A stretch of 64,000 nt of DNA from CALDOK01 sp964481655 (GCA_964481655.1 CAYZVO010000014.1:8267-72266), one strand, 5' to 3'. Counted from the stretch's first letter, positions 17,657-26,674 are shown. The notes: generated by a model not told the origin, from the sequence alone. Numbers and translations are program-made.

Positions 17657-17673
17657 ACCCGGGCAAGCCGGGT
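17657..17673. other. Small GC hairpin between fabG-like and ACP genes
   Basis: ACCCGG - 5 nt - CCGGGT forms a six-pair stem in the 136-bp gap between the ketoreductase and ACP 1. There is no T-run, so a terminator or attenuator role is only a suggestion. It could tune ACP expression relative to the upstream genes. Confidence 0.3.
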
Positions 17674-17728
17674 GCGAGAGGGCGAATCCGGGACTGTCGG
17701 GGTGCCTACCGAGGCCGCAACTCGTCGG

Positions 17729-18457
17729 TCAGCAGGACATGCCGCCGTCGACCACGAAGAGCTGGCCGGTGATGTAGGCGGCGCCGGGGCCCGCGAGGAA
17801 GCGCACGATGGGGGCGACATCGTCTACCTGGCCGAAGCGGCGCATGGGGATGTTCTTCTTGACCTGCTTGAGGGCCTCGCCCGGCAGGACGTTGGTCATG
17901 TCGGTCTCGATGAAGCCCGGCGCCACGGCGTTGACGCGGATCTTCCGGCGGCCCATCTCGCGGGCCAGGGTGCGGGTCATGCCGATGATGGCGGCCTTGG
18001 ACGCGGAGTAGTTGGTCTGGCCGGTGTTGCCCCGGAAGCCGGAGATGCTGGTGAGGTTGATGATGGAGCCGGAGCGCTGGCGGGCCATGGGGTGCAGGGC
18101 CGCGCGGCACATGCGGAAGCAGCCGCCAGCGTTGACCGCCAGCACACTGTCGAAGTCTTCGTCGGTCATCATCATGCACAGGCCATCCGCCGTGATGCCG
18201 GCGTTGTTGACCACGATGTCCACCGAGCCCCACTCCTTGCAGGTGTCCACCAGCAGCTCGCAGCCTGCGGTGGTGGCGATGTCGGCCTTGATGGCGCGAG
18301 CCTCGGGGATCTCGGCGGCGACCTGCTCGGCGAGCTCGGCGCTGCGCGCGTAGTTGACCAGCACCCGGGCGCCGGCGCGGCCGAGCTCGAGGGCGATGGC
18401 GCGGCCGATGCCGCGGCTGGCGCCGGTGACGATGGCGTTCAGTCCCTGCAGTTCCAT
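17729..18457 (-). CDS. 3-ketoacyl-ACP reductase (FabG-like SDR) of the polyene locus
   Basis: 242 residues, the usual FabG length. The cofactor motif TGASRGIG is at residues 11-18, NNAG at 84-87, the active Ser at about 137-139, and Tyr150/Lys154 in YSASK. The C-terminus ends in GQLFVVDGG. It reduces the 3-keto group after each condensation with NADPH. It stands between a full ketosynthase and ACP 1 on the same strand. The cluster position points to the dedicated ketoreductase of the polyene cycle rather than the housekeeping fatty-acid enzyme. Confidence 0.9.
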   Translation of the reverse strand: MELQGLNAIVTGASRGIGRAIALELGRAGARVLVNYARSAELAEQVAAEIPEARAIKADIATTAGCELLVDTCKEWGSVDIVVNNAGITADGLCMMMTDEDFDSVLAVNAGGCFRMCRAALHPMARQRSGSIINLTSISGFRGNTGQTNYSASKAAIIGMTRTLAREMGRRKIRVNAVAPGFIETDMTNVLPGEALKQVKKNIPMRRFGQVDDVAPIVRFLAGPGAAYITGQLFVVDGGMSC

Positions 18458-18495
18458 GGGGATCTCCGGTGAAGGGCCCCCATGTAACCGGCAGG

Positions 18496-19710
18496 TCAGG
18501 GCGCCGAGAGCACCACCGCCGTGTTCACACCGCCGAAGGCGAAGTTCGTGGACAGGGCCCGCCGCAGGGGGCGCTCCATCGGGGTGGTGGGCAGCAGGAT
18601 CGGGGCCACGTCGGCGTCGTCGAGGTTGAGGGTCGGGGGCACCACGCCCCGGGCCATGGCCAGCAGGCAGGTGATGGCCTCGAGGGAGCCGCAGGCCCCC
18701 ATGGTGTGGCCCAGGTGACCCTTGATGGAGTGCACGGGCACCGCGGAGCCGAAGACCCGGTGCAGGGCCTCGGCCTCGGCGGCGTCGCCGATGGGGGTGC
18801 CGGTGGCGTGGGCGCTGACGAAGTCGATCTGTTCGGCCTCCACCCCGGCGTCGGCCAGGGCCAGGCGGATGGCGGTGACCATGCCGTCGGGGGCGGGGTG
18901 GGCCATGTTCACGGCGTCCGAGGCGCCGCCGTAGCCGAGCACCTCGCCGATGATGGTGGCGCCGCGGGCGATGGCGTGCTCGCGCTCCTCGAGCACCAGG
19001 ATGCCGGCGCCTTCGCCCACCACGATGCCGTCGCGCTGGGCGTCGAAGGGCCGGGGGGTGCGGTGGGGCTCGGCGGTGAAGTTGGTGGAGCCGCCGCCCA
19101 TGACGTCGAAGGTGATGGCCGCGGCCACGTGCAGCTCGTCGGCGCCGCCGGCCAGCATGACATCGGCCCGGCCGCTGCGGATGCGGTCCAGGGAGGCCCC
19201 CAGGGCCTGGTTGGAGCTGGCGCAGGCCGCGTTGGTGGAGATCGCCTCGCCGGTGAGCCCCAGGTACATGGCCACGTTGGTGGCGCAGGTGTGGGACATG
19301 ACCTTGAGGAAGTGGGTGGACTTGAGCCCCCGCGCCGAGCCGGTCTCGATGTGGTGGCGCCAGAACTCTTCCTCGGCCTTGTTCGAGCCCATGGTCGAGC
19401 CGATGGCCGTGCCCACCCGGCCGCCGGTGATGGTGGCTTCGTCCAGCCCCGCCTGCTTCACGGCGTCCGCGGCGGCGGCCACCGCCAGCATGGCCACCTT
19501 GCCCATGCTGCGGCGGTGCTTGCGGGGGATGTCCCGGGGGTTGAACTGGGGGGCGGGGGCGCCCACCAGGCAGTTCAGCTCGGCGATGTTGCGCCACTCC
19601 TCGAAGGTCTGCACGGCCGAGCGACCCTCGAGCAGAGCGTCGAAGAGATCGTCGGGGGTGTTGCCCAGCGCGCTGCGCAGGCCCGTGCCGGTGATGACGA
19701 CGCGCCTCAT
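18496..19710 (-). CDS. Beta-ketoacyl-ACP synthase (FabF-type) of the polyene locus
   Basis: 404 residues, full length. The catalytic triad is intact: Cys163 in TNAACASSNQAL, His301 in SAHATGTPIGD and His335 in LGHTMGACG, with the closing NFAFGGVNTAVVL. It performs decarboxylative condensation of malonyl-ACP with the growing chain. It overlaps the FAD-dependent oxidoreductase start by 4 bp (ATGA). Of the KS paralogues in the window this one has the most canonical motifs and is a good candidate for the main elongating KS. The division of labour between them is not visible. Confidence 0.9.
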   Translation of the reverse strand: MRRVVITGTGLRSALGNTPDDLFDALLEGRSAVQTFEEWRNIAELNCLVGAPAPQFNPRDIPRKHRRSMGKVAMLAVAAAADAVKQAGLDEATITGGRVGTAIGSTMGSNKAEEEFWRHHIETGSARGLKSTHFLKVMSHTCATNVAMYLGLTGEAISTNAACASSNQALGASLDRIRSGRADVMLAGGADELHVAAAITFDVMGGGSTNFTAEPHRTPRPFDAQRDGIVVGEGAGILVLEEREHAIARGATIIGEVLGYGGASDAVNMAHPAPDGMVTAIRLALADAGVEAEQIDFVSAHATGTPIGDAAEAEALHRVFGSAVPVHSIKGHLGHTMGACGSLEAITCLLAMARGVVPPTLNLDDADVAPILLPTTPMERPLRRALSTNFAFGGVNTAVVLSAP

Positions 19711-21212
19711 GCGGCCTCCAGCTCCTGGACCAGGCGGCCCAGGCCCAGGTGGTAGCCGCAGCCGTAGTAGGCCGACAGCGTGGTGCCCAGGATGCCGGGG
19801 GTGAAGACGCCCTGACCCACCTGGACGAAGTTGTGGATGCGGATGATCTGGGGCAGCCGATAGCGCCCCATCTGGTCGATGCTGTGGTAGTGGCCGTACA
19901 TCGCGCCCTGAGGCGAGCGGGTGTAGCGCTGGGTGCTCAGGGCGGTGGAGGCCTCGCTGCGCACCACGTGGCCCCGCAGGCTGGGGAAGTCGTCCAGGAA
20001 GGCGTCGAGCACGGTGCGCTCGAGCTCGTCCTTCATCGCCGTGTACTCGGGCGGGCGCGTTCCCTGGCGGGTGTGGGCCCAGCGGTCGAGCTTGCCCCAG
20101 CTCAGGGCGGCGGACAGCAGCAGGGTGTGGCCGGATGAGCCGTCGCGAAGGGTGGACGGCGGGGGCGCGGCCGCGAAGTAGAAGGGCACGTGGCCGGGGG
20201 AGATGTCCCGCAGGATGCAGTCGGGATCGTCGGTGGACATGCGGTAGATGTTGGCCTGCCCGATCTCGGTGGGGGCCCGGTCCAGCTGGGCGTAGACGCC
20301 GAAGTGGGACAGCCCCAGCCGCTGGTCGAGGATGCGGGAGCGGTAGGCCTTGCGCACCACGCCTTCTTCGGGGATGAGGTCGAAGAGCAGGCGCGGGTGC
20401 AGGCTCGAGAACACCAGGGAGGCGTCGATGCGCTCGCCGCTGGCCAGCTGGACCCCGGTGACCCGGCGCTTGCCGTCGGTGAGCAGCTGGGTGACCTCGG
20501 AGCGCAGGTGCAGCTCGCCGCCGAGCTCGGCCAGGCGCTCCACCAGGGCGCCGGTCAGGGCGTCACCGCCGCCCCGGGCCCGGTAGGCGCCGGAGAGGAA
20601 GTGGTGCATGATCACCGCGTGCAGGCCGAAGGGGGCCTCGTGGGTGTGCACCCCGTACAGGGACGACTGGGCGGCCAGGATGGCGCGGAGGTTGCGGTCG
20701 CGCACATGCCTGTCGATGACGTCGTCGAGGCTCATGCCCTCCCAGCGGATGAACTGCTCGGTGTCGATGCTGTCCTCGAAGCGGTACAGCCCGTAGTGGC
20801 GGATGGCCTCGAGCAGGTCGGCCATGTAGCCGTCGATGCCTGCGGCTTCGTGGGGGAAGGTGTCCTTCAGGCGCTGGCGGTAGGCCTCGACCCCCACCGG
20901 GACCCGGAACTCCATGTCGGGCAGGACGATGCGGTCGAAGCCGTCGGGGTCCAGGGGGACCCAGTCGATGCGGTCGAGCACGCCAAGGTGTGCCAGACAG
21001 CGGCCCAGGATGTGATCCCGATGGATGCTGCCGCAGTAGTGGAAGCCGGTCTCGTAGGGCACGCCACGACGCGAGAAGCGGTGCAGCAGCCCGCCGGCTT
21101 TGTGGTGCTGCTCGAGGACGTGGACCTTCCAGCCGTGCATGGCCAGCAGGACGGCGGAGACCAGGCCGGACATGCCGGCGCCGATCACGGCGGCGGTGGG
21201 TTGCGTGCTCAT
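19707..21212 (-). CDS. CrtI/CrtISO-like NAD(P)/FAD-dependent oxidoreductase
   Basis: 501 residues. The N-terminal dinucleotide-binding motif is AVIGAGMSGLVSA followed by VLEQHHKAGGLLHRF, the pattern of phytoene desaturases, carotenoid isomerases and retinol saturases. A C-terminal FAD-contact region reads VGQGVFTPGILGTTLSAYY. It is coupled at both ends, by ATGA overlaps with the upstream dehydratase (21209) and the downstream KS (19710). In a polyene operon it plausibly desaturates, isomerises or saturates double bonds in the chain, or oxidises the aryl end. Carotenoid genes such as crtB or crtE are absent from the window, which argues against a carotenoid role. Confidence 0.8.
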   Translation of the reverse strand: MSTQPTAAVIGAGMSGLVSAVLLAMHGWKVHVLEQHHKAGGLLHRFSRRGVPYETGFHYCGSIHRDHILGRCLAHLGVLDRIDWVPLDPDGFDRIVLPDMEFRVPVGVEAYRQRLKDTFPHEAAGIDGYMADLLEAIRHYGLYRFEDSIDTEQFIRWEGMSLDDVIDRHVRDRNLRAILAAQSSLYGVHTHEAPFGLHAVIMHHFLSGAYRARGGGDALTGALVERLAELGGELHLRSEVTQLLTDGKRRVTGVQLASGERIDASLVFSSLHPRLLFDLIPEEGVVRKAYRSRILDQRLGLSHFGVYAQLDRAPTEIGQANIYRMSTDDPDCILRDISPGHVPFYFAAAPPPSTLRDGSSGHTLLLSAALSWGKLDRWAHTRQGTRPPEYTAMKDELERTVLDAFLDDFPSLRGHVVRSEASTALSTQRYTRSPQGAMYGHYHSIDQMGRYRLPQIIRIHNFVQVGQGVFTPGILGTTLSAYYGCGYHLGLGRLVQELEAA

Positions 21213-21658
21213 CGGGCGCTGGTGGGGGCGGAGCCGTCGGTGGGCATGATGACGCCGGACAGGCGGGCGTTGCAGACGCGCTTGCCGTCGAGGAACACGG
21301 TGCCCGAGGCCCGCACGATGCCCATGCGGATCTCCCCGAGCTTGACCTTGTAGGTGACGGTGGCCGGGGGCAGCACCGGGGCGCGGAAGCGCACCTTCTC
21401 GAAGCCCGTGAGGTAGGGCGTGCCCTGCTCGGTCTCGGGGTGGGACAGGTGCAGGCAGAGCATGGTCTGGGCCAGGCCCTCGAGCAGCAGCACACCGGGC
21501 ACCACCGGCTGACCCGGGAAGTGGCCCTCGACGTCGGCGGGCTCGAAGTGGCCCTCGGCGACGATGGTGTCGCCCTCGAGGGAGATCAGGCGGTCCAGCA
21601 GCAGGTAGCGGCCCCGGTGGGGGATGAGGTCTTGCACGGGGGGGAGCGCGTCGCTCAT
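21209..21658 (-). CDS. 3-hydroxyacyl-ACP dehydratase (FabZ-like) of the polyene locus
   Basis: 149 residues. The hot-dog active site is His46 in EGHFPGQPVVPG and Glu60 in LLLEGLAQ, as in FabZ. It removes water from 3-hydroxyacyl-ACP to give the trans-2-enoyl chain. Without an enoyl reductase in the cluster the double bonds are kept, as needed for a conjugated polyene. Both ends overlap neighbours by 4 bp. Some aryl polyene systems use two dehydratases, but only this one is recognisable here. Confidence 0.9.
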   Translation of the reverse strand: MSDALPPVQDLIPHRGRYLLLDRLISLEGDTIVAEGHFEPADVEGHFPGQPVVPGVLLLEGLAQTMLCLHLSHPETEQGTPYLTGFEKVRFRAPVLPPATVTYKVKLGEIRMGIVRASGTVFLDGKRVCNARLSGVIMPTDGSAPTSAR

Positions 21659-22884
21659 GCGGGATCCTGGGTGACGTCGAGCACGAGGGCGGCGTTGGTG
21701 CCGCCGAAGCCGAAGGAGTTGGACAGCACCCGCCGGGCCCGCTGGTGGCGGGTGGCGGTGATGACGTCCAGGGCCTCGAGGCCGGGCTCGTGGGCGCTGA
21801 AGTTGACGTTGGGGGCGAGGAAGCCGTCGTGGCACATCAGCAGGGTGTAGGCGAGCTCGGAGGCGCCGGCCATCCAACACTCGTGGCCCGTGAGGCCCTT
21901 GGTGCTCGAGACCGGCGGGCAGTCGGCGCCGAAGACCTCGAGGATGGCCTGGGCTTCCACCCGATCGCCCACGGGGGTGCCCGCGGCGTGGGCGTTGATG
22001 TAGTCGATCTCGCCCGCGCCCAGCCCGGCCCGGCGCAGGGCGGTGCGCACGCAGCGGGCGGCCCCGGCCCCGCTGGGGCTGGTGACGTGGGAGCCGTCGG
22101 AGGAGAAGGCGTAGGACAGGATCTCGGCCAGGATGGGGGCGCCGCGGTTGCGGGCGTGCTCGAGGCTCTCGACCACCAGGGCCGCGCCACCGCCGGAGGG
22201 CACCAGGCCCATGCGGTCGGCGGAGAAGGGGCGCACGGCCCCGGCCGGATCGCCGTCCCACTGGGAGAAGGTGCCCAGGGCGTCGAAGCCGGCCATGCCG
22301 GCCCAGTGGAGCTCTTGCGTGCCGCCGCAGACCACGGCCTGCTGCTGGCCGGTGGCCACCAGGGCCCAGGCCTGCCCCACGGCGTGGGCGCCGGACGCGC
22401 AGGCCGCGGAGACGGTCCAGCAGGCACCCTGGGTGCCCAGCAGCACGGAGAGGTTGATGTTGGGCGAGGAGTTCATGCACTCCACGACCGCCGAGGCGCC
22501 CAGGCCGCGGGTGGTGCCCTCGGCGACGGTCTTGGTGCCGTACTCGTAGGGGGCGCCGGCCACCGAGTCGTTGCCGAAGACCACGCCGTAGTCGGGGCCC
22601 TTCAGGGCGTCGCGGGCCAGGCCGGCGTGCTCGAGGGCCTCGAGGGCGGAGCAGGCGGCGTACAGGGCGGGCTCGCCCATGGCACGGCGCTCCTTGCGCT
22701 TGACCCAGCGGCGGGGGTCGAAGTCCCGCAGGGCGCCGGTCAGGGGCGACTGGAAGCCGAGCGCCTCGCGCTCTGGGTGGCGGATCAGGCCGGGGGTTCC
22801 GCTGCGCAGGGAGTCGGTGATCTCCTGACGATCCCGGCCGAGGCAGCTGATGAGACCCAGGCCTGTGATGACCACGCGCTCCAC
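21655..22884 (-). CDS. Beta-ketoacyl-ACP synthase of the polyene locus (divergent second-His motif)
   Basis: 409 residues from a GTG at 22884 with a clear GGAGG six bases upstream. Cys162 is in VSAACASGAHAV and the first His299 in NAHAAGTPVGD. The second His334 is in TGHECWMAGASE, where the usual GHTLGAAG is altered. C-terminal NSFGFGGTNAALV is normal. The catalytic triad is intact, so it may still condense, but the altered loop suggests a specialised partner such as a starter-specific KS. It is first in the run KS - DH - FAD enzyme - KS - KR - ACP. Confidence 0.85.
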   Translation of the reverse strand: MERVVITGLGLISCLGRDRQEITDSLRSGTPGLIRHPEREALGFQSPLTGALRDFDPRRWVKRKERRAMGEPALYAACSALEALEHAGLARDALKGPDYGVVFGNDSVAGAPYEYGTKTVAEGTTRGLGASAVVECMNSSPNINLSVLLGTQGACWTVSAACASGAHAVGQAWALVATGQQQAVVCGGTQELHWAGMAGFDALGTFSQWDGDPAGAVRPFSADRMGLVPSGGGAALVVESLEHARNRGAPILAEILSYAFSSDGSHVTSPSGAGAARCVRTALRRAGLGAGEIDYINAHAAGTPVGDRVEAQAILEVFGADCPPVSSTKGLTGHECWMAGASELAYTLLMCHDGFLAPNVNFSAHEPGLEALDVITATRHQRARRVLSNSFGFGGTNAALVLDVTQDPA

Positions 22885-23022
22885 GGTGGAACCTCCGCGA
22901 TGGGGAAGCCCCGTTCGTATCCTGAGGGTCGAGCGGGCGCGACAGTGCTCCGGTGGCTCGGGGGGTGCCACCACAGCGGCGGGGCGATAGCAGCGCTCTC
23001 CCGCCGCTCCCACCGAGGTCGT

Positions 23023-23481
23023 GTGCGCAAGGCCTTCCGCAAGCTCTGGCGTCACCTGCGCGACGAGCACACCGAGCCCCACCGGCTCGGGCTCGCCGTG
23101 GCGCTGGGCCTGTTCGTGGGATGCCTGCCCCTGTACGGCATCCACCTGGGCATCTGCATCGCCCTGGCCTGGGCCCTGAAGCTGAACAAGGCCACCGTCT
23201 ACCTGGCGGCCAACATCTCCAACCCCCTGTTCGCGCCGGTGCTGGTGGCGGCCGGGATCGGGATCGGGGAGTGGATCCGCTTCGGCACCTGGCGGCCCGT
23301 CGACCTGTCCCAGGGCCACGACTTCATCGAGAAGCTGGCCCTGTTCTCCGGGCAGATCCCGGACATGTTCCTGTCCTGCCTGCTGGGGGACGCGGTGCTT
23401 GGAGCCGCGCTGGCCGTGGTCGTCGGGCCGGCGGTGTGGGGCTGGGCGCGGTGGCGGAAGGGGCGGAAGGACGCGGAGTGA
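23023..23481 (+). CDS. DUF2062 small membrane protein
   Basis: 152 residues if it starts at the GTG at 23023, preceded by GAGG. An ATG at 22900 is also in frame but adds a Gly/Ser-rich stretch with no ribosome site. Basic start VRKAFRKLWRHLRDEHTEPH is followed by LAVALGLFVGCLPLYGIHLG and LAANISNPLFAPV, the classical DUF2062 pattern with membrane segments. The gene is antisense to the polyene operon and splits it, converging on ACP 2 (stops 3 bp apart). DUF2062 proteins are often near glycosyltransferase genes. No biochemical function is established here. Confidence 0.75.
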   Translation: MRKAFRKLWRHLRDEHTEPHRLGLAVALGLFVGCLPLYGIHLGICIALAWALKLNKATVYLAANISNPLFAPVLVAAGIGIGEWIRFGTWRPVDLSQGHDFIEKLALFSGQIPDMFLSCLLGDAVLGAALAVVVGPAVWGWARWRKGRKDAE

Positions 23482-23484
23482 ACC

Positions 23485-23739
23485 CTACGCCTTGTGCTCC
23501 GCGATGTAGGCGGCCAGGGTCGTGATGTTCTCGAAGACCTCGCGGCTGCGGGAGGCCTCGGGGAAGGTCACGCCGTAGACGCGCTCGATCTCCACCGCCA
23601 GCTCGAGGGCGTCCACCGAGTCGAGGCCCAGGCCGTCGCCGAAGAGGATCATGTCGTCGGTGATCTCTTCGGGCTCCATGTCCTCGATCATCAGGGCTTC
23701 GATGATCAGCTTCTTGAGCTCGAGCTTCAGGTCGGCCAT
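23485..23739 (-). CDS. Acyl carrier protein of the polyene locus (ACP 2)
   Basis: 84 residues. Ser41 in GLGLDSVDALEL is the phosphopantetheine site. The helices MADLKLELKKLIIEAL and VEIERVYGVTFPEA fit a type II ACP. It differs clearly from ACP 1 (no Ala tail, FGDGLGLDS loop), so the two probably have separate partners. It follows the TonB-dependent receptor gene by 79 bp on the opposite side from the DUF2062 gene. Confidence 0.9.
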   Translation of the reverse strand: MADLKLELKKLIIEALMIEDMEPEEITDDMILFGDGLGLDSVDALELAVEIERVYGVTFPEASRSREVFENITTLAAYIAEHKA

Positions 23740-23818
23740 GGCGACGCTCCGGAGGTGCGGGAGGCCGGCGTGTGTATCGAGCAGGGGAGGGGACAGCAAG
23801 GGGCGTGGCCCGGAGCTG

Positions 23819-26674
23819 TCAGAAGTCCGCCCGCACCCCGATGAACGGCCGGGTGGGCAGGTGGGCGAACATGCCGTCTTCGCGCACGCCGTCGGTCACG
23901 CTGACCGTGGGCACGAAGTCGCTGGCGTACAGCAGGCCGGTCACGCTCAGGACCTCGACGTAGAACGTGAGCCGGTAGCTCTCCATGGCCTTGCGCCACT
24001 CGGCGCGCACGTCCAGGTTGTGGTAGTCGCCCAGCCGCTGGCAGTTGAGGCAGGACAGCTCGACCAGGTCGGTGCCGTCCACCACCGTGACCTCCGAGAC
24101 CGGGCGGCCGGAGTGGTAGCTGTAGCGGGCCGTGGTGCGCCAGTGGGGGGTGAGCTGGTACTCGAGGGCCGCGCCCAGGGTGTGGCGCTGGTCCTGGGCC
24201 GGGGCGAAGGTCTGGGCGAAGACCTCGTTGAGCGGGTTGGTGCGCTCGGCCTTCAGGAACGAGTAGGTGACCATGCCCTGGAGTCTTCCAGCGCGGGCGC
24301 CCAGCAGGGTGTCGATGCCGCGGTTGGTGCCCGAGCCGTCGTTGGTGTAGGTCACGCCGCGGTTGATGGCGTCCCAGTTGTCGGGGTTGACCACCAGGTC
24401 GGACAGCTCGATGTGGTAGGCCTCGACCCGCAGCAGGCCGCCGGCCTCTTCGCCGGGCAGGGGGAAGGCCTGGTCGATGCCGGCCACGTAGTGGATGGCC
24501 TGCTCGGACTGGATGTGGGGGTTGCCCAGCTCCACGTCGAAGACCCGCGGGTCCCGCGGGGTCTTGTGGTAGATGCCCCAGCTGACCTTGGGGATGGTGC
24601 CGGTGGGCAGGGGCACGGACAGGCCCGCGCGGGGTGAGAACAGCAGCTCGCCGGTGGAGCCGGTGGCGGTGGCCCTCGCACCCAGGCGCACCTGCACGGG
24701 GCCCTCCCACAGCTCCTGCAGGTAGGCGGAGCCCTCGGGGTAGATCAGCGCCTGCTGCAGCTCCACCTGGGGGTGGTCGTAGGCGGCCAGGGGGGCGTTG
24801 TGCCAGGTGGGATCGGTGCGGGTGTCCTCGATCATGCCGTCGGCGTCCACGGCGATGTATGAGAAATCGAGCCCGCCGCTGATGGTGTGCTTGCCGGCGG
24901 TGACGTACAGGTCGCTGCGGCCGAACCAGCGGTTGGTGAGCACGTCCTGGCGGTACTCACCGCCCATGTCCCGCAGCAGGAAGGACGAGTCCCGGGTCCA
25001 GGCGGTGGTGGAGTGCAGGGTCAGCAGCTCGCTGGCCTCGAAGCGGTGGTCCAGGGAGATGAGGGACAGGTTGTTGTCCAGCTCGAACTGCCCCTCGAAG
25101 TTGATCAACGAGGCGTCTTCGGAGTTGACCAGGGCCACGGAGTCGCCCGAGCGCATGGCGGTGGCGATGATCCGATGGCGGGCGTCGGGGCGCCAGGCGA
25201 AGCGGGCGGAGATCTCGCTGTACTCGGGGGCCGCGAAGGCGGTGTCCAGCAGGTTCATCCACTTCATGGCCTGGAAGTAGGACTCCAGGTACGAGCGCCG
25301 GGCGGCCAGGGCGAAGCTGGTGGTCTTGCCGATGGGGCCCATCACATGGGCCCGCAGGCTCGAGGCCGAGATGTCCAGCGCGCCGTCCATGCCGTCGCCG
25401 TCTTGTTCCGGCACGCCGTCCCAGGACTCGATGGCCAGCACCGCGGAGGTGCCGGCGGGCACGTCGGCCGGGGCCGCCCCGGCGTAGAAGTCGACGTGGG
25501 CGATCATGTCGGGGTTGAACATGGAGTTGAACCCCGCCAGGTGGAAGGGGTTCTGCAGGGGCACGCGGTCGAGCATGAAGACCACGTCGTCGGTCTCGCC
25601 GCCCCGGGCGTGGAAGCTGGCCAGCATGTCGCCGTCGCTGACGACGCCGGGCAGGCTGTGCACCGCGCGGCTGACGTCCTCGAGGGATCCGGGGTTGGCC
25701 TCGATGTCCCGGCGGGTCAGCGCGTAGGAGCCGGTGACCGTGCTGGTGTTGGCCTCGAGGGGCGCCCGCTCCACCTCGCGCCAGGTGCGGGTGTCGTAGC
25801 TGACCACCATCTCGTAGGCGCCGGTGGGGAAGAGGGTGACCTGGCGCTGCAGCACCTCGCCGGCGTGGATGATCAGCTCGGCCTCGGTGGCCGAGAACGA
25901 GGGGTGGTCCACCACCAGCTTGTAGCTGCCCGAGGGCAGGAAGAAGGCCTGAAAGCCACCGTCGGCGTCGACCTCGAGGACCTGCACCTCGGCGGTGGCG
26001 TCGTCGAGGTTCATGAGCTTGACCGACGCGCCGGGCACGCCCATGCCGTCGGGGTCCACCACGCGAGCGTGGAGGCTGCCGGGCACCGGCTGGCCGGTCT
26101 CGTCCGCGACGCCGAGGTCGAAGCGGAAGCGGTAGTGCAGCTGCACGGCCACCGGCTCGCCGTCCTGGATGGCGGGCTCGAAGAGCAGGCCGCGGGCGGC
26201 CTCGAGGCTGGGCCAGGCCAGCAGCTCGTGGGGGGCCTGCACCAGCTCGGCGTGGCCCACCGAGCCGTCCTCGCGGACCTCGACCAGGATGATCACGTCG
26301 CCCTGGATGCCCTGGTCGCGGGCGGTCTGGGGGTAATCGGGGGCGGCGTCGAGGATGAGCCTGGGAGCGCGGTCTTCGGTTGCGGGGGGCGGGGGCTCGC
26401 TGGGATCACCCGGGGGTGGCTCGTCGGGGGTGACCTCCTGGTGGGGCACGTCGACGTGGGGGACCTCCGCGTGCTCCACGGCCTCGTGGGGCACGGCGTC
26501 GGGCGTGGGCTCGGCGGTGCTGGCGCCAGGGGGCGGCGTGACCTCGTCTGCTCCCTCTTCCCCCCTCTCCCCGTCGGGGAGAGGGGCCGGGGGAGAGGGG
26601 GACTCCCCATCGACGTCATCGGCGTGCACCGGCGTCACGACCAGCATCAGGGAGAGCAGCAGCGAAGGGGTCAT
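23819..26674 (-). CDS. TonB C-terminal domain fused to a TonB-dependent outer-membrane receptor
   Basis: 951 residues from ATG at 26674. A signal peptide (MTPSLLLSLMLVVTPVHA) is followed by a Pro/Glu/Val/His linker (about 22-105). A TonB C-terminal domain (about 105-185) shows PDYPQTARDQGIQGDVI, VREDGSVG and LLFEPAIQDGEPV. A carboxypeptidase-regulatory-like domain (about 195-290) comes next, then a receptor plug (about 310-440, with SLEDVSRAVHSLPGVV and FHARGGE) and a beta-barrel to the terminal Phe. The start overlaps the upstream CLF stop. The receptor sits inside the polyene operon, so the likely roles are uptake of a precursor or placement/export of the pigment in the outer membrane. Both are inference. 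A palindromic element lies in the linker coding region. Confidence 0.85.
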   Translation of the reverse strand: MTPSLLLSLMLVVTPVHADDVDGESPSPPAPLPDGERGEEGADEVTPPPGASTAEPTPDAVPHEAVEHAEVPHVDVPHQEVTPDEPPPGDPSEPPPPATEDRAPRLILDAAPDYPQTARDQGIQGDVIILVEVREDGSVGHAELVQAPHELLAWPSLEAARGLLFEPAIQDGEPVAVQLHYRFRFDLGVADETGQPVPGSLHARVVDPDGMGVPGASVKLMNLDDATAEVQVLEVDADGGFQAFFLPSGSYKLVVDHPSFSATEAELIIHAGEVLQRQVTLFPTGAYEMVVSYDTRTWREVERAPLEANTSTVTGSYALTRRDIEANPGSLEDVSRAVHSLPGVVSDGDMLASFHARGGETDDVVFMLDRVPLQNPFHLAGFNSMFNPDMIAHVDFYAGAAPADVPAGTSAVLAIESWDGVPEQDGDGMDGALDISASSLRAHVMGPIGKTTSFALAARRSYLESYFQAMKWMNLLDTAFAAPEYSEISARFAWRPDARHRIIATAMRSGDSVALVNSEDASLINFEGQFELDNNLSLISLDHRFEASELLTLHSTTAWTRDSSFLLRDMGGEYRQDVLTNRWFGRSDLYVTAGKHTISGGLDFSYIAVDADGMIEDTRTDPTWHNAPLAAYDHPQVELQQALIYPEGSAYLQELWEGPVQVRLGARATATGSTGELLFSPRAGLSVPLPTGTIPKVSWGIYHKTPRDPRVFDVELGNPHIQSEQAIHYVAGIDQAFPLPGEEAGGLLRVEAYHIELSDLVVNPDNWDAINRGVTYTNDGSGTNRGIDTLLGARAGRLQGMVTYSFLKAERTNPLNEVFAQTFAPAQDQRHTLGAALEYQLTPHWRTTARYSYHSGRPVSEVTVVDGTDLVELSCLNCQRLGDYHNLDVRAEWRKAMESYRLTFYVEVLSVTGLLYASDFVPTVSVTDGVREDGMFAHLPTRPFIGVRADF
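26562..26586. repeat. Near-perfect 25-bp palindrome inserted in a coding region
   Basis: CCCCTCTCCCCG - T - CGGGGAGAGGGG forms a 12-bp stem with a one-base centre inside the receptor's linker (encoding SPPAPLPDGERGEE). Elements of this class (PLPxGER-type peptides) are widespread in proteobacterial genomes as mobile palindromic repeats that stay in frame. Confidence 0.7.

Noticed and set aside
22900..23022. Longer DUF2062 start at ATG 22900
   Set aside because: No ribosome site, extra residues are unlike the family, and it would overlap the KS leader.
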